Under the pieces are notes generated by a model, which saw only the letters and a program-made list of their open reading frames with translations, did not search any database and had not been told where the DNA came from. Below, one piece after another: positions 1 through 6,758 of a stretch of DNA of 8,392 nucleotides. Position 1 is the stretch's first letter. Each line of letters starts with the position of its first letter. Made by a program: the position numbers and the translations under genes. The stretch lies in NCBI GenBank assembly GCA_029335935.2, contig JARJMV020000195.1, positions 1-8,392 of the forward strand, read 5' to 3'. The stretch comes from a bacterium (GTDB taxonomy: Bacteria; Armatimonadota; Fimbriimonadia; Fimbriimonadales; GBS-DC).

Positions 1-284
1 CGCCACAGGGTGCGCCCGTTGATTTCGCTGAGCGCGAACACGCCGTCGCTGCCCGCCGCCACATAGACGCGCCCGCCGCCGGTAACCGGCTGCACATTGC
101 GCGGCAGCGAGCCGTTCGTCGTGACCTTCGCCACGCCGCCCTGAGCATCAACGCCGTTCCAAATCCAGCGTAAGCGCCACGGCGGCGGCACAACCTGAGC
201 CGTGTAGCCCGTGCGCTGCGCGTCGTGCGCGTGCTGCGACCATTCCGAAAATCGCGCGCCTGAAAGCCGTTGCTGCGTAGCCAT
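1..284 (-). CDS. PQQ-like beta-propeller protein, N-terminal part (runs off left edge)
   Basis: Ninety-four codons are visible before the window edge. The protein opens MATQQRLSGARFSEW, followed by WSQHAHDAQRTGY (about residues 15-27), a PPPWRLRWIW stretch (36-45) and one propeller blade, GGRVYVAAGSDGVFALSEIN then GRTLW. The blade fits the PQQ/BamB-like pattern of G-x-VYV-x(3)-DG-x(2)-AL-x(4)-G-x(2)-LW. Such proteins form beta-propellers and are usually exported, but no signal peptide is seen with this start. The ATG at 284 is supported by an AGAGG seven bases upstream. In-frame codons continue upstream to a TGA at 390-392, but that stretch does not look like coding sequence or a secretion signal. 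The gene lies one base after the stop of the small HAF-like ORF and probably shares its promoter. Exact function is unknown. Confidence 0.72.
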   Translation of the reverse strand, partial: MATQQRLSGARFSEWSQHAHDAQRTGYTAQVVPPPWRLRWIWNGVDAQGGVAKVTTNGSLPRNVQPVTGGGRVYVAAGSDGVFALSEINGRTLW

Positions 285-285
285 G

Positions 286-489
286 TTAACGCCTCTGTCC
301 GCAGTGAAAAAGCACCGTGAGCCAAACTGGGTCGTCAAGTGCGACACGCCCGTCCGCCGAGATGTCATCGGCGATACTGGATTGATAGTTCAGCGTACCT
401 AACCATGTAAGCGTTTGGGCTTGCGCCGATGCTACGCTCAGCATCACGAGCAACCCCACCCCTTTCCCGATGTAGGAGTTTGTTGCCAT
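286..489 (-). CDS. Short exported protein resembling the start of a HAF-repeat protein, probably truncated
   Basis: This is a 67-residue ORF with an ATG at 489 and a strong ribosome site (GGAGGA at 494-499, four bases upstream). Residues 1-25 look like a Sec signal peptide: a lysine at 9, a hydrophobic core GVGLLVMLSVA, and an AQAQ cleavage region. The mature part begins TLTWLGTLNYQSSIADDISADGRV, which matches the opening of HAF extracellular repeats (WLGTLGG...AxxVSADGRVVVG). The similarity stops within the first repeat, and the ORF ends about 18 residues later (FHCGQRR). HAF proteins normally carry several repeats over hundreds of residues, so this is probably a remnant left by a deletion or rearrangement near position 350. 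Its start signals remain intact, so it may still be translated, either as a small secreted peptide or as a leader ahead of the propeller gene (TAA, one base, ATG). Confidence 0.5.
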   Translation of the reverse strand: MATNSYIGKGVGLLVMLSVASAQAQTLTWLGTLNYQSSIADDISADGRVALDDPVWLTVLFHCGQRR

Positions 490-516
490 ATCGTCCTCCA
501 GCAGGCGGCTAAATCA

Positions 517-525
517 ATTATACCA
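517..525 (-). promoter_or_regulatory. Extended -10 promoter (TGGTATAAT)
   Basis: On the minus strand this reads TGGTATAAT, a consensus TATAAT -10 box (517-522) with the TG extension one base upstream. No good TTGACA-like -35 box lies at the expected distance, which is tolerable for extended -10 promoters. Transcription would start near 510, giving a leader of about 20 bases before the ATG at 489, with GGAGGA inside it. It would drive the HAF-like ORF and the propeller gene behind it. Confidence 0.6.
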
Positions 526-565
526 CAGCTTCGGCTCTCCGAACGCCCTCGCGTGAGGTACACTC

Positions 566-594
566 TTAGCATCTATTCGCTTCGACGCTACAGT
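566..594 (+). promoter_or_regulatory. Possible weak promoter for the pheA operon
   Basis: TTAGCA (566-571) and TACAGT (589-594) are separated by 17 bases. Each matches four of six sigma-70 consensus positions. Placement is reasonable for the gene starting at 644, whose AGGAG site is at 628-632. Matches of this quality occur by chance, so this is only the best candidate in the intergenic region. Confidence 0.25.
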
Positions 595-643
595 ATCATT
601 CGCGGCGAGCGACGACGCCCCGCGCACAGGAGAGTTAGCAGGC

Positions 644-1711
644 ATGCGCAAACTATCCGAACTAAGGCAACGCATCGACCAAATCGACGAACAGCTGCTG
701 CACCTGCTCAACGAACGGGCGGAGTTGGCGAAACAGATTGGCGAGATTAAGTCGCGCGACGCGAAACCGTTCTTCACGCCCGAACGCGAGCAGATGATTT
801 ACCGCAAACTGCAGCAGCTCAATCGCGGTCCGCTGAGCCAAGAGCAGATCGTGGGCATCTTTCGCGAGATTATCTCCATCTCGCGCGCGCTGGAGAAAGC
901 CCCCACCGTCGCCTATTGGGGTCCGGAAGGCACTTTCACCCATGCCGCGGCGTTGAAATGCTTCGGGCGCGCCGCCCACTACATGCCTGCGGAGAGCATC
1001 GCCGATGTGTTCGCGGCGGTGGAGCAGTCGAGTGTGGACTATGGGGTTGTGCCAGTGGAGAACTCGTTGGCAGGCGTCGTGCCCGAAACGCTGGATATGT
1101 TCCCGCTGACCAACGCACGCATCTGTGCGGAGGTCTATGTGCCCATCGCGCACCACCTACTCTCCAAAGCCAAGAACACGAACCAGATTGTGCGCGTGTA
1201 CGCTGGTCCGCAACCGCTGCAGCAGTGTCGTCGCTGGCTGCGCTTGCACCTCCCTGCGGCGGAGATTATCGAGACTGTGCCGACCGCGCGTGCCGTGCGC
1301 TTCGCGGCGGAGGACCCCAACGGCGCCGCGATTGGCAACGCGCTCGCTGCCGAACTCTACGGCGTGCCCCTCCTCTGCGAACATATCGAGGACAACCCGC
1401 ACAACCGCACGCGCTTCCTGGTCATCGGGTATAACGAACCCGCGCCCACTGGCAACGACAAAACCTCGCTGGTGATGACCCTACGCAACCGACCGGGCGA
1501 ACTGTATCATGCGCTGGGAGCATTCCACAAGCACGGGGTGAACCTCACGATGATCGAATCGCGCCCCAACCCGCGCGGCATGTTCGAGTACCTGTTTTAC
1601 ATCGATATTCAAGTGCATCGCCAAGACGCGCTTATCAAGACCGCGCTGGAAGAGTTAGACCGCTTCGCGCGTGAGGTGGTGCTGTTGGGGTCGTACCCGG
1701 CGGCGGAGTGA
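644..1711 (+). CDS. pheA: Bifunctional chorismate mutase / prephenate dehydratase (P-protein)
   Basis: This 355-residue cytoplasmic enzyme would convert chorismate to prephenate and then to phenylpyruvate, the committed steps to phenylalanine. Residues 1-85 form an AroQ-type helical chorismate mutase domain. R8, R25, K36, R48 and E49 align with active-site residues of the E. coli enzyme; the position of its D48 is a threonine here (T45). Residues 88-265 are the prephenate dehydratase domain, with GPEGTFTH (93-100), VPVENS (136-141) and the NRTRF signature (254-258). Residues 273-350 are a regulatory ACT domain with RPGELYHAL and ESRP (305-308), the phenylalanine-binding motif, so feedback inhibition is expected. 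The usual SHPQAL-type segment reads AGPQPLQQC (187-195), a modest deviation. AGGAG lies 11 bases before the ATG. The next gene starts four bases after the stop. Confidence 0.95.
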   Translation: MRKLSELRQRIDQIDEQLLHLLNERAELAKQIGEIKSRDAKPFFTPEREQMIYRKLQQLNRGPLSQEQIVGIFREIISISRALEKAPTVAYWGPEGTFTHAAALKCFGRAAHYMPAESIADVFAAVEQSSVDYGVVPVENSLAGVVPETLDMFPLTNARICAEVYVPIAHHLLSKAKNTNQIVRVYAGPQPLQQCRRWLRLHLPAAEIIETVPTARAVRFAAEDPNGAAIGNALAAELYGVPLLCEHIEDNPHNRTRFLVIGYNEPAPTGNDKTSLVMTLRNRPGELYHALGAFHKHGVNLTMIESRPNPRGMFEYLFYIDIQVHRQDALIKTALEELDRFAREVVLLGSYPAAE

Positions 1712-1715
1712 ACCG

Positions 1716-2846
1716 ATGCACCCTGTGGATCTGAATCGCGTGGAGCGACTGCTGATTCTCAAGGTCTCCTCGATGGGCGATATTGTGCATGCTTCGCCTG
1801 TGGCGGCGGCGCTGAAGCGGGCGTTTCCCCACCTTTACATCGGCTGGATTGCAGAAGATCGCCATGGGGGCGTGATTGACGGCTCGCCGCGCCTCGATCG
1901 CCTGCACATCATTCCGCATCGGGCGTTGCGTGAGCGTCCGTTTGGGCGTGAGGCACGGCGCGTGATGATGCAAGTGGCGCGTGAAGTGCGCGCGGAGCGG
2001 TATCAGGTGGCGCTGGATTTGCAGGGACTGCTCAAGAGCGCGATTTGGGGGGTACTGGGGCGCGTACCCATCCGCTACGGAGCGCACCGCATGCGCGAGT
2101 TCACCGCACTGCTGCTGAGGCGCATCCCGATACGCGAGCAGCCGAACCGCCATGTGGTGCAGCAGTATCTGGATGCGGCGCGTTGGCTGGGCGCATCGGG
2201 CGAGTTCCCCGAGCTTTACCGTTCGCCCGACGAGGCACACGCGCCCGAACCGCCCGTCGAGTTCCCGCTCTATGTGCCCGACGAAGCGCACGCACAGGTC
2301 GCCTACAAGTTGGCGCAACTCGGCGCGGACGACAAGCCGATTATCAGCGTCAACCCCTCCGCAGGCAGAGAGTGGAAACGATGGGACCTCGCCAAGTTCG
2401 CCGCGCTGTCCGACCGAATCGAGGCGGAGTGGAGCGCCCCCGTCGTGTTTATCGGCGGGCCAGGCGATAAGCCTCTGGAGGAGCGTCTGCGCGCCTTGAA
2501 AACGCGCCCGCTGCGTAGCCTGATCGGGCGCACCCGCCTCAAGGAGGCGATGGCGCTCGTACAGCGCAGCGCGGTGCACCTATGTGGCGACACGGGCACG
2601 GCGCATATCGCCGCCGCGTTCCGCGTGCCCGTCGTCTCGCTTTACGGTCCCACCAGCCCCGACCGCACAGGGCCCTATGGACAGCGCGCCCGTGCCCTCT
2701 ATAAACGCGCCCTCTGCACCGAGTGCCCCGCCGACCGCTGCGTGCGCAAAGTCTGCCTGCAGTGGATTACGGTGGACGAGGTGATGGACGCCGCGCGCCC
2801 CCTGTGGCAGGAATCCCAGGAGCGTCTGCGAACTGATTCGCGGTGA
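1716..2846 (+). CDS. Glycosyltransferase family 9, LPS heptosyltransferase-like
   Basis: This 376-residue protein has the two-Rossmann-fold (GT-B) pattern of family 9. The N-terminal loop ILKVSSMGDIVHASP (14-28) closely resembles the heptosyltransferase I (WaaC) signature, and DLQGLLKSA (101-109) matches its acceptor-side region. The C-terminal donor-binding half shows SVNPSAGREWKRW (211-223), VVFIGGPGD (233-241), GDTGTAHIA (291-299) and GPTSPDRTGPYG (311-322). A cysteine cluster follows (C334, C337, C342, C347), as is common at the end of this family. The likely role is transfer of an ADP-heptose or similar sugar to lipid A core or another envelope glycan at the inner face of the inner membrane; the actual sugar cannot be read from sequence. 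The ATG at 1716 is preferred over a start at 1671 because GGAG lies seven bases upstream and the N-terminus then begins just before the Rossmann strand. Confidence 0.9.
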   Translation: MHPVDLNRVERLLILKVSSMGDIVHASPVAAALKRAFPHLYIGWIAEDRHGGVIDGSPRLDRLHIIPHRALRERPFGREARRVMMQVAREVRAERYQVALDLQGLLKSAIWGVLGRVPIRYGAHRMREFTALLLRRIPIREQPNRHVVQQYLDAARWLGASGEFPELYRSPDEAHAPEPPVEFPLYVPDEAHAQVAYKLAQLGADDKPIISVNPSAGREWKRWDLAKFAALSDRIEAEWSAPVVFIGGPGDKPLEERLRALKTRPLRSLIGRTRLKEAMALVQRSAVHLCGDTGTAHIAAAFRVPVVSLYGPTSPDRTGPYGQRARALYKRALCTECPADRCVRKVCLQWITVDEVMDAARPLWQESQERLRTDSR

Positions 2847-2851
2847 GTGCG

Positions 2852-4444
2852 ATGGCGACCCTGCGCAACGCATGGGCGGATTGGCGCAAGTCTCTCGTGG
2901 GGATGTTCACGCAGGTGGTGGCGAACCCTGTGATTGGGCGCGAGTGGCGCGTGCGCATGCGATTCGGGCGCGCCTACCTGCTACAGGCGGCGTACCTGCT
3001 GTTTATGATTCTCATCACGGCGCTGGCGTATGAGTGGGTGATGGGCGACCTGCAAAGTCTCGCCAATCCCTACACGGTGCAGCAGGCGTTGCTAAGCTTC
3101 TACTGGACGGTGATGGGAACGCTGGTGAGCTTGATTGCCCTGATTGCCCCTGCGCTGACGGCAAACGCCATCACTTTGGAGCGCGAGCGCAAGACGATCG
3201 ACTTGCTGCTGGCGACTCCGCTAACGGCGCGCCACCTGCTCACGGGCAAGCTCATCGGTTCGTTCGGCTTCATCGTGCTGCTGTTGGCGCTCACGCTGCC
3301 GATTAGCGCGGTGAGCGTGTTGCTGGGCGGGGTGTCGTTTGGCGATTTGTTGCGCGCTTATGTCATCATCGCCAGCGGTGGGCTGGCGCTGTGCGCGATT
3401 GCGCTCTTCAGCTCGGTGTATGCGCGCAACTCCACGATGGCGGTGCTGTGGAGCTATGCGCGCGTGGGGCTGTTCCTGCTGGCGACGGGCATTCTGCTGG
3501 CGATTCAGGGGATCTACTCGGGTATGTCGAGTTCGGGTAGCGGCGTGGCATGGAGGGTTCCAGCGGCGTTGTTGAACCCCTTCGCCGCGCTCTTCGCCGC
3601 CGATACACAGGTCGATCTGGTGCATTTTCAAGTCCCCTCTTGGATTATGGCGGCGGCGCTGTGTTTGCTATTCACGCGCCTGCTGCTTACCAGCGCAGCG
3701 CGCAAGGTAGGACTGTACGACAAAGACACCCTGCCTTCCGCACGCCGACAGCTGCTGTTGCTGGCGCCGCTGCATGGGTTCCTCACACTCGCGCCTCTAA
3801 TGACTACAGGGGGCGGGATTATGGCGGTTTCGGGCGAGATGCTACTGGTTCTGCTCTCTACTTGTGCGACGCCGATATTGCTGCTAACAGGCTGGATTGC
3901 GCCCTTCGGCGACGATGAAGACAGAAGCTCCCCCAACGACGGCATATTTCGGGCTTCGAAGATGCTCTCCGACGCGCCTTCGGGCGCACTGCCGTATCTG
4001 GGACTACTTTGGCTGCTGACAGTGGGCGCGGTATACGGCGCAATCGTTTGGACGGGCACAACCACTTCTACCACCGACGATTGGTGGGGGTTCTTGCATA
4101 CGATGAGCCTCTATTTCGGGGGCTTATGTTTGCTATTGTGGGGCATCGGACGCGCGAGTTCGCGGATTATGAAAGGCAAGAGCTTGGTCGGCGCACGCGT
4201 CCTCACACTGGCCACGACAACTGGAGTGGTGACTGTACCTATGGTGTTGCATTTGCTCCTCTTCGGGCGGGAGTCGGAGTCGCCGATGATGAGGATATGG
4301 CTGCTCAAACCGCTATTTGACGCACTATCGGCGCCCACTGACACGCTGACGCATTTTAATTTGTTGTATGCAGCGATATGGATGGGCGCAATAGGGCTGG
4401 TAATGGGTTTGTTCACACGCCCCGAAGCGTCTTCGTTCAGCTGA
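2852..4444 (+). CDS. ABC-2 type transporter permease, no adjacent ATPase
   Basis: This 530-residue integral membrane protein has about 12 hydrophobic segments, near residues 41-62, 80-105, 134-158, 168-190, 199-221, 262-280, 300-318, 329-350, 380-400, 414-432, 450-471 and 503-521. Its opening, NPVIGREWRVRMRFGR (25-40), and the cytoplasmic ERERKTIDLLLATPLT (110-125) before the third segment are typical of ABC-2 family export permeases. In those, the charged segment contacts the ATP-binding subunit. The length suggests two six-segment halves. No ATPase gene is seen nearby, so a partner must be encoded elsewhere. The substrate is unknown. The ATG at 2852 is chosen because GGTGA (2842-2846) sits five bases upstream. 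An in-frame GTG at 2843 overlaps the previous stop as GTGA and would add three residues, but it has no purine-rich site. Translational coupling to the glycosyltransferase is likely either way. Confidence 0.82.
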   Translation: MATLRNAWADWRKSLVGMFTQVVANPVIGREWRVRMRFGRAYLLQAAYLLFMILITALAYEWVMGDLQSLANPYTVQQALLSFYWTVMGTLVSLIALIAPALTANAITLERERKTIDLLLATPLTARHLLTGKLIGSFGFIVLLLALTLPISAVSVLLGGVSFGDLLRAYVIIASGGLALCAIALFSSVYARNSTMAVLWSYARVGLFLLATGILLAIQGIYSGMSSSGSGVAWRVPAALLNPFAALFAADTQVDLVHFQVPSWIMAAALCLLFTRLLLTSAARKVGLYDKDTLPSARRQLLLLAPLHGFLTLAPLMTTGGGIMAVSGEMLLVLLSTCATPILLLTGWIAPFGDDEDRSSPNDGIFRASKMLSDAPSGALPYLGLLWLLTVGAVYGAIVWTGTTTSTTDDWWGFLHTMSLYFGGLCLLLWGIGRASSRIMKGKSLVGARVLTLATTTGVVTVPMVLHLLLFGRESESPMMRIWLLKPLFDALSAPTDTLTHFNLLYAAIWMGAIGLVMGLFTRPEASSFS

Positions 4445-4461
4445 AGTGTTCGCGCGTGGAG

Positions 4462-4491
4462 CGGTGCGACGCGATTCGTGGCGTCGCACCG
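4462..4491. terminator. Perfect 11-bp hairpin between convergent genes
   Basis: CGGTGCGACGC (4462-4472) pairs without mismatch with GCGTCGCACCG (4481-4491) around an eight-base loop. It sits in the 54-base gap between the stop of the permease (4444) and the stop of the convergent capsid gene (4499). No run of T follows on either strand, so it is not a classical intrinsic terminator. It could still end or stabilise transcripts from both sides. Confidence 0.6.
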
Positions 4492-4498
4492 AGCGTGG

Positions 4499-5428
4499 CT
4501 ATCCCGTGCCCATCAGCGCGGTCTGCCACAATCCGTAGCCGACTCCGTAGCGGGCGCGCGCGCCGTACAGGGCGACATCGCGCATAAAGACGCCCTCGCT
4601 GTCGGGTTTGTCCAGCGTGGCAAACTCCAGCGGCACATCGCGGCGTTCCTGCAGCACTATCGCGCGCATCGCGCGTGAGGTGTCCAGCAGGAACCATTTG
4701 TTCTCGTGTGCGCCCGTGATATAGTGCGACACAATCAGGCGCAGTTTGCCCTGCAACACATTACGGTAGGGTGTGAAGTGGTTGGTTGTGTTCGCCTGCA
4801 CGACGACGGGCGATTCCAACAGCTCCATCGCCAGCCACTGGAGTTTGGGACCGACGAGCAGAGTATCGGGGATGATGCCCATTGACCGCCCCCGATCGTC
4901 TTTGAACTGCATCATCTGCGCCATCGCCGCTTGCAGGCTATTGGTAGAGAGCGCGCCACTGTACAGGTTGCTCTGCAGTCCGCTTGCGCCCTCTTGGTGG
5001 TTGGCGTCGAACAGCAGCTGCCCATCGTAGCAGCGTCCGTCGATGGCGCCGCGGATGAGCGCGTCGATGACCAGTTGCTCTTTGTGGCGCACGGCTTCCC
5101 GCGCAAGGTCGCGCACGCGCATGCGGATCATGTCATACTGTTCATCTTCGAGGGCGCGGCGTTCGACGGCGATAGAAGCTTCCCACACCCTGTCGCTGAT
5201 GGTGTATTCGTAGACGCCCAGTCCAGCAGGTTGCCGCTCGTCCACGAACTCGCGCATGACAGGCACACTGCCCAGCCAACCGTACTTCTGCACGGGTAGG
5301 TTCGTGCGCACAATTGTGGCAATCTGCGGTGTGATGCTGGCTTCATCGAGTTGACGATAGGCGCGGAAGAACTCCGTGCGCAGTCCCGCCTCCACCAACG
5401 CGAGCAAATCGCTTCGTACTAACGGCAT
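4499..5428 (-). CDS. Mu gpT-like major head (capsid) protein
   Basis: This 309-residue protein has the pattern of the Mu-like major head subunit gpT family, whose Mu member is about the same length. Visible family features are YGWLG followed by REF..ER (49-65), a YEYTISDRVWEASIAVERRALEDEQY-type stretch (73-98), YDGQLLFDANH (134-144), SNLYSGALS then LQAAMAQM with FKDDRGR (153-181), IPDTLLVGPKLQWLA (186-200), and a C-terminal YGARARYGVGYGLWQTA (288-304). gpT folds like HK97 capsid proteins and forms the icosahedral shell. Read 6701 to 4499, the gene is third after a protease/scaffold and a cement-like gene, the order expected in Mu-like heads. Its ribosome site is almost fully complementary to the 16S tail, which fits a protein needed in many copies. 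No frameshift or stop is seen. No tail or packaging gene follows. Confidence 0.88.
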   Translation of the reverse strand: MPLVRSDLLALVEAGLRTEFFRAYRQLDEASITPQIATIVRTNLPVQKYGWLGSVPVMREFVDERQPAGLGVYEYTISDRVWEASIAVERRALEDEQYDMIRMRVRDLAREAVRHKEQLVIDALIRGAIDGRCYDGQLLFDANHQEGASGLQSNLYSGALSTNSLQAAMAQMMQFKDDRGRSMGIIPDTLLVGPKLQWLAMELLESPVVVQANTTNHFTPYRNVLQGKLRLIVSHYITGAHENKWFLLDTSRAMRAIVLQERRDVPLEFATLDKPDSEGVFMRDVALYGARARYGVGYGLWQTALMGTG

Positions 5429-5434
5429 CTCGGC

Positions 5435-5445
5435 TCACCTCCTTA
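5435..5445 (-). promoter_or_regulatory. Near-perfect Shine-Dalgarno site for the capsid gene, overlapping the upstream stop
   Basis: On the minus strand this reads TAAGGAGGTGA. The TAA is the stop codon of the cement-like gene, and the GGAGG core (5438-5442) is nine bases before the capsid ATG at 5428. The long match to the anti-Shine-Dalgarno sequence is the strongest ribosome site in the window and would favour high, coupled capsid translation. Confidence 0.8.
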
Positions 5446-5856
5446 CACTGTGTGGTTGTCGATTCGTATGCGCACGCGGTTGGCGTCGAGCAGCTCCACC
5501 ACCGTGCCGACGACAATGTTGTTCGTGCTGGTTTTGGCGACCTCGTTATCGCTGACGGCGCGCACGGTAACGCCCACATCGGCTTGGGTGTAGGCTCCGC
5601 TGCGGTTGTAGACGAAGCTGCCGCGCTTGATGACGCGACACCGCTTCGCGCCGTTCGCGCCGCCCGTGTTGTCGACGCTTTCGAACGCTACACCCACAAA
5701 GCGCAGGTTCGCCGTGTCGGCGGCGGGCGTCAAATAGCCGGTGCTATCGACGCACACCAGCGCGCCCTTCCAGATTTTCGTGTTCGCCTTCACAGGATAG
5801 GCGACCATCAGCCCTTCGCGCTCGTGCGTCTCATACGGTTGCGTGAGTGCTGGCAT
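5443..5856 (-). CDS. Small phage head protein, probably capsid decoration/cement
   Basis: This 137-residue, mostly beta-strand protein has no signal peptide or membrane segment. The pattern GALVCVDSTGYLTPA (31-45), LRFVGVAFESVDNTGG (51-66), RVIKRGSFVYN (74-84), ADVGVTVRAVSDNEV (92-106) and a final VGTVVELLDANRVRIRI (116-132) resembles small phage capsid-stabilising proteins such as the DUF2190 group. That assignment is from pattern and position, not a firm match. Mu-like phages often have a small head gene between the protease/scaffold and the major head gene, exactly where this one lies. It starts two bases after the upstream stop, with GGAGGG nine bases before its ATG, and its own stop overlaps the capsid ribosome site. 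It would bind the outside of the assembled shell. Confidence 0.65.
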   Translation of the reverse strand: MPALTQPYETHEREGLMVAYPVKANTKIWKGALVCVDSTGYLTPAADTANLRFVGVAFESVDNTGGANGAKRCRVIKRGSFVYNRSGAYTQADVGVTVRAVSDNEVAKTSTNNIVVGTVVELLDANRVRIRIDNHTV

Positions 5857-5858
5857 CG

Positions 5859-6701
5859 TTAGCGTCCCTCCGACTGCAAAATTTCAGCGGGCGCTATGTC
5901 GGGGAAAGCGCGGCGCAGGAACTCGATGGCATCCGCGCTGAACTGGGGCGGCTCATAGTCGGGCGTCGGAGCAAGCTCGGTCAGCAAATGTTGCGGCGGC
6001 AGGCTGTTGACGAACTGACGAAACAGCTCGGCGACGGAGGTGGTCGCGCCACTGAACTGCACGGGCGCATCGCCTTGCAAGAGTATCGCCTCGGCGATTG
6101 GCGCAAGCGCAGGGGGCAACTGCCCGCGTAGACTCCACTGCTGCACTTGCTCGCGCGCCTCACGACGACGCAACTCGGCTTCCAACGCACGCACACGCGA
6201 TTCTAACGCGGCTTGATAAGACGGCACGTCTGCCGTCGGTTCGTGAATCTCCATCGTCTCCAATCGGAACACCTCCTCATCTGGGTTGAGGAATGCGGGT
6301 CGGGGCGCGTTGAGGGCGTCAGCGGTTCGAGCGAGGGTGGGTTGGTGGAACAGTCGCGCGCTGGGGATGCGAGGGTTGGCAGTGATAGAGACTTCCAACA
6401 GGCGGCTCAGGTCGCGGCTCAATCCGACGCTCAGCCCGCGCAGGCGCAACCGTCGCAGCAGCGCGTCCGCTTCGGGGAACAGCGCCAGCTGACCGTACAG
6501 CGCATCCCCACGCCGCCACACACGCACCAGCCACCCCAGCAGCAACGGCGACGGGCGATGCTCCACCAGTATCGGCGCAGGCGCACGAAACGCACGCACA
6601 AGCGCATCCAGGTGCGCCTCCGTAAGCACAACCCCCTTGTCTGGGTAGACCCCCGCCTCTATCAACCGCGCCTCACGCTGAATCCACTCGGTACTCGGCA
6701 T
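5859..6701 (-). CDS. Phage prohead protease/scaffold fusion, Mu gpI-like
   Basis: This 280-residue protein has two parts. Residues about 10-125 look like a prohead protease: GVVLTEAHLDALV (23-35), PILVEHR with H48, GWLVRVWRRGDALYGQL (56-72), GLSVGLS with S91, and LLEVSITANP (101-110). These match the His, the (G)xSxG-like Ser and the LLEVS..T.NP block of phage head maturation proteases. Residues 160-185 form a charged coiled coil (ESRVRALEAELRRREAREQ), and the remaining tail is proline-rich and variable, as expected of an internal scaffold. Such proteins guide shell assembly, then cut themselves and the scaffold out. The ATG at 6701 is chosen because it gives a family-like N-terminus (MPSTEWIQREA). 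An in-frame TTG at 6725 would add eight residues, but neither start has a strong ribosome site. It is shorter than Mu gpI (about 360). The active-site roles are inferred. Confidence 0.78.
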   Translation of the reverse strand: MPSTEWIQREARLIEAGVYPDKGVVLTEAHLDALVRAFRAPAPILVEHRPSPLLLGWLVRVWRRGDALYGQLALFPEADALLRRLRLRGLSVGLSRDLSRLLEVSITANPRIPSARLFHQPTLARTADALNAPRPAFLNPDEEVFRLETMEIHEPTADVPSYQAALESRVRALEAELRRREAREQVQQWSLRGQLPPALAPIAEAILLQGDAPVQFSGATTSVAELFRQFVNSLPPQHLLTELAPTPDYEPPQFSADAIEFLRRAFPDIAPAEILQSEGR

Positions 6702-6706
6702 TCCAT

Positions 6707-6748
6707 CACACAGGGATAGCAGCAACTGCTTTGGGCAACCACACAGGG
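6707..6748. repeat. 9-bp direct repeat near the capsid cassette start
   Basis: CACACAGGG occurs at 6707-6715 and again at 6740-6748, 33 bp apart, about three helical turns. Both copies lie just upstream of the protease/scaffold ATG at 6701, where an operator or activator site would be. The two copies are identical over nine bases. A regulatory role is inference. Confidence 0.4.
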
Positions 6749-6758
6749 CAAACCCGCA

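Noticed and set aside
490..643. Riboswitch, T-box or Phe-rich leader peptide controlling pheA
   Set aside because: No T-box motif, no Phe-rich short frame and no terminator/antiterminator pair with a T-run is visible before the pheA start.
1635..2579. Long minus-strand open frame (314 codons) opposite the glycosyltransferase
   Set aside because: It is antisense to a clearly recognisable gene in GC-rich DNA, has no recognisable domain, and is rich in Arg, His and Gln as expected of a shadow frame.
4499..5428. Encapsulin as the identity of the shell protein
   Set aside because: The YDGQ..FD..H block, the length near 305 residues, and the neighbouring protease/scaffold and cement-like genes fit Mu gpT better. 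No encapsulin cargo gene is seen.
5452..6719. Several plus-strand open frames opposite the cement-like and protease/scaffold genes
   Set aside because: They lie antisense to genes with family motifs and their own ribosome sites, and their translations show no recognisable domain.
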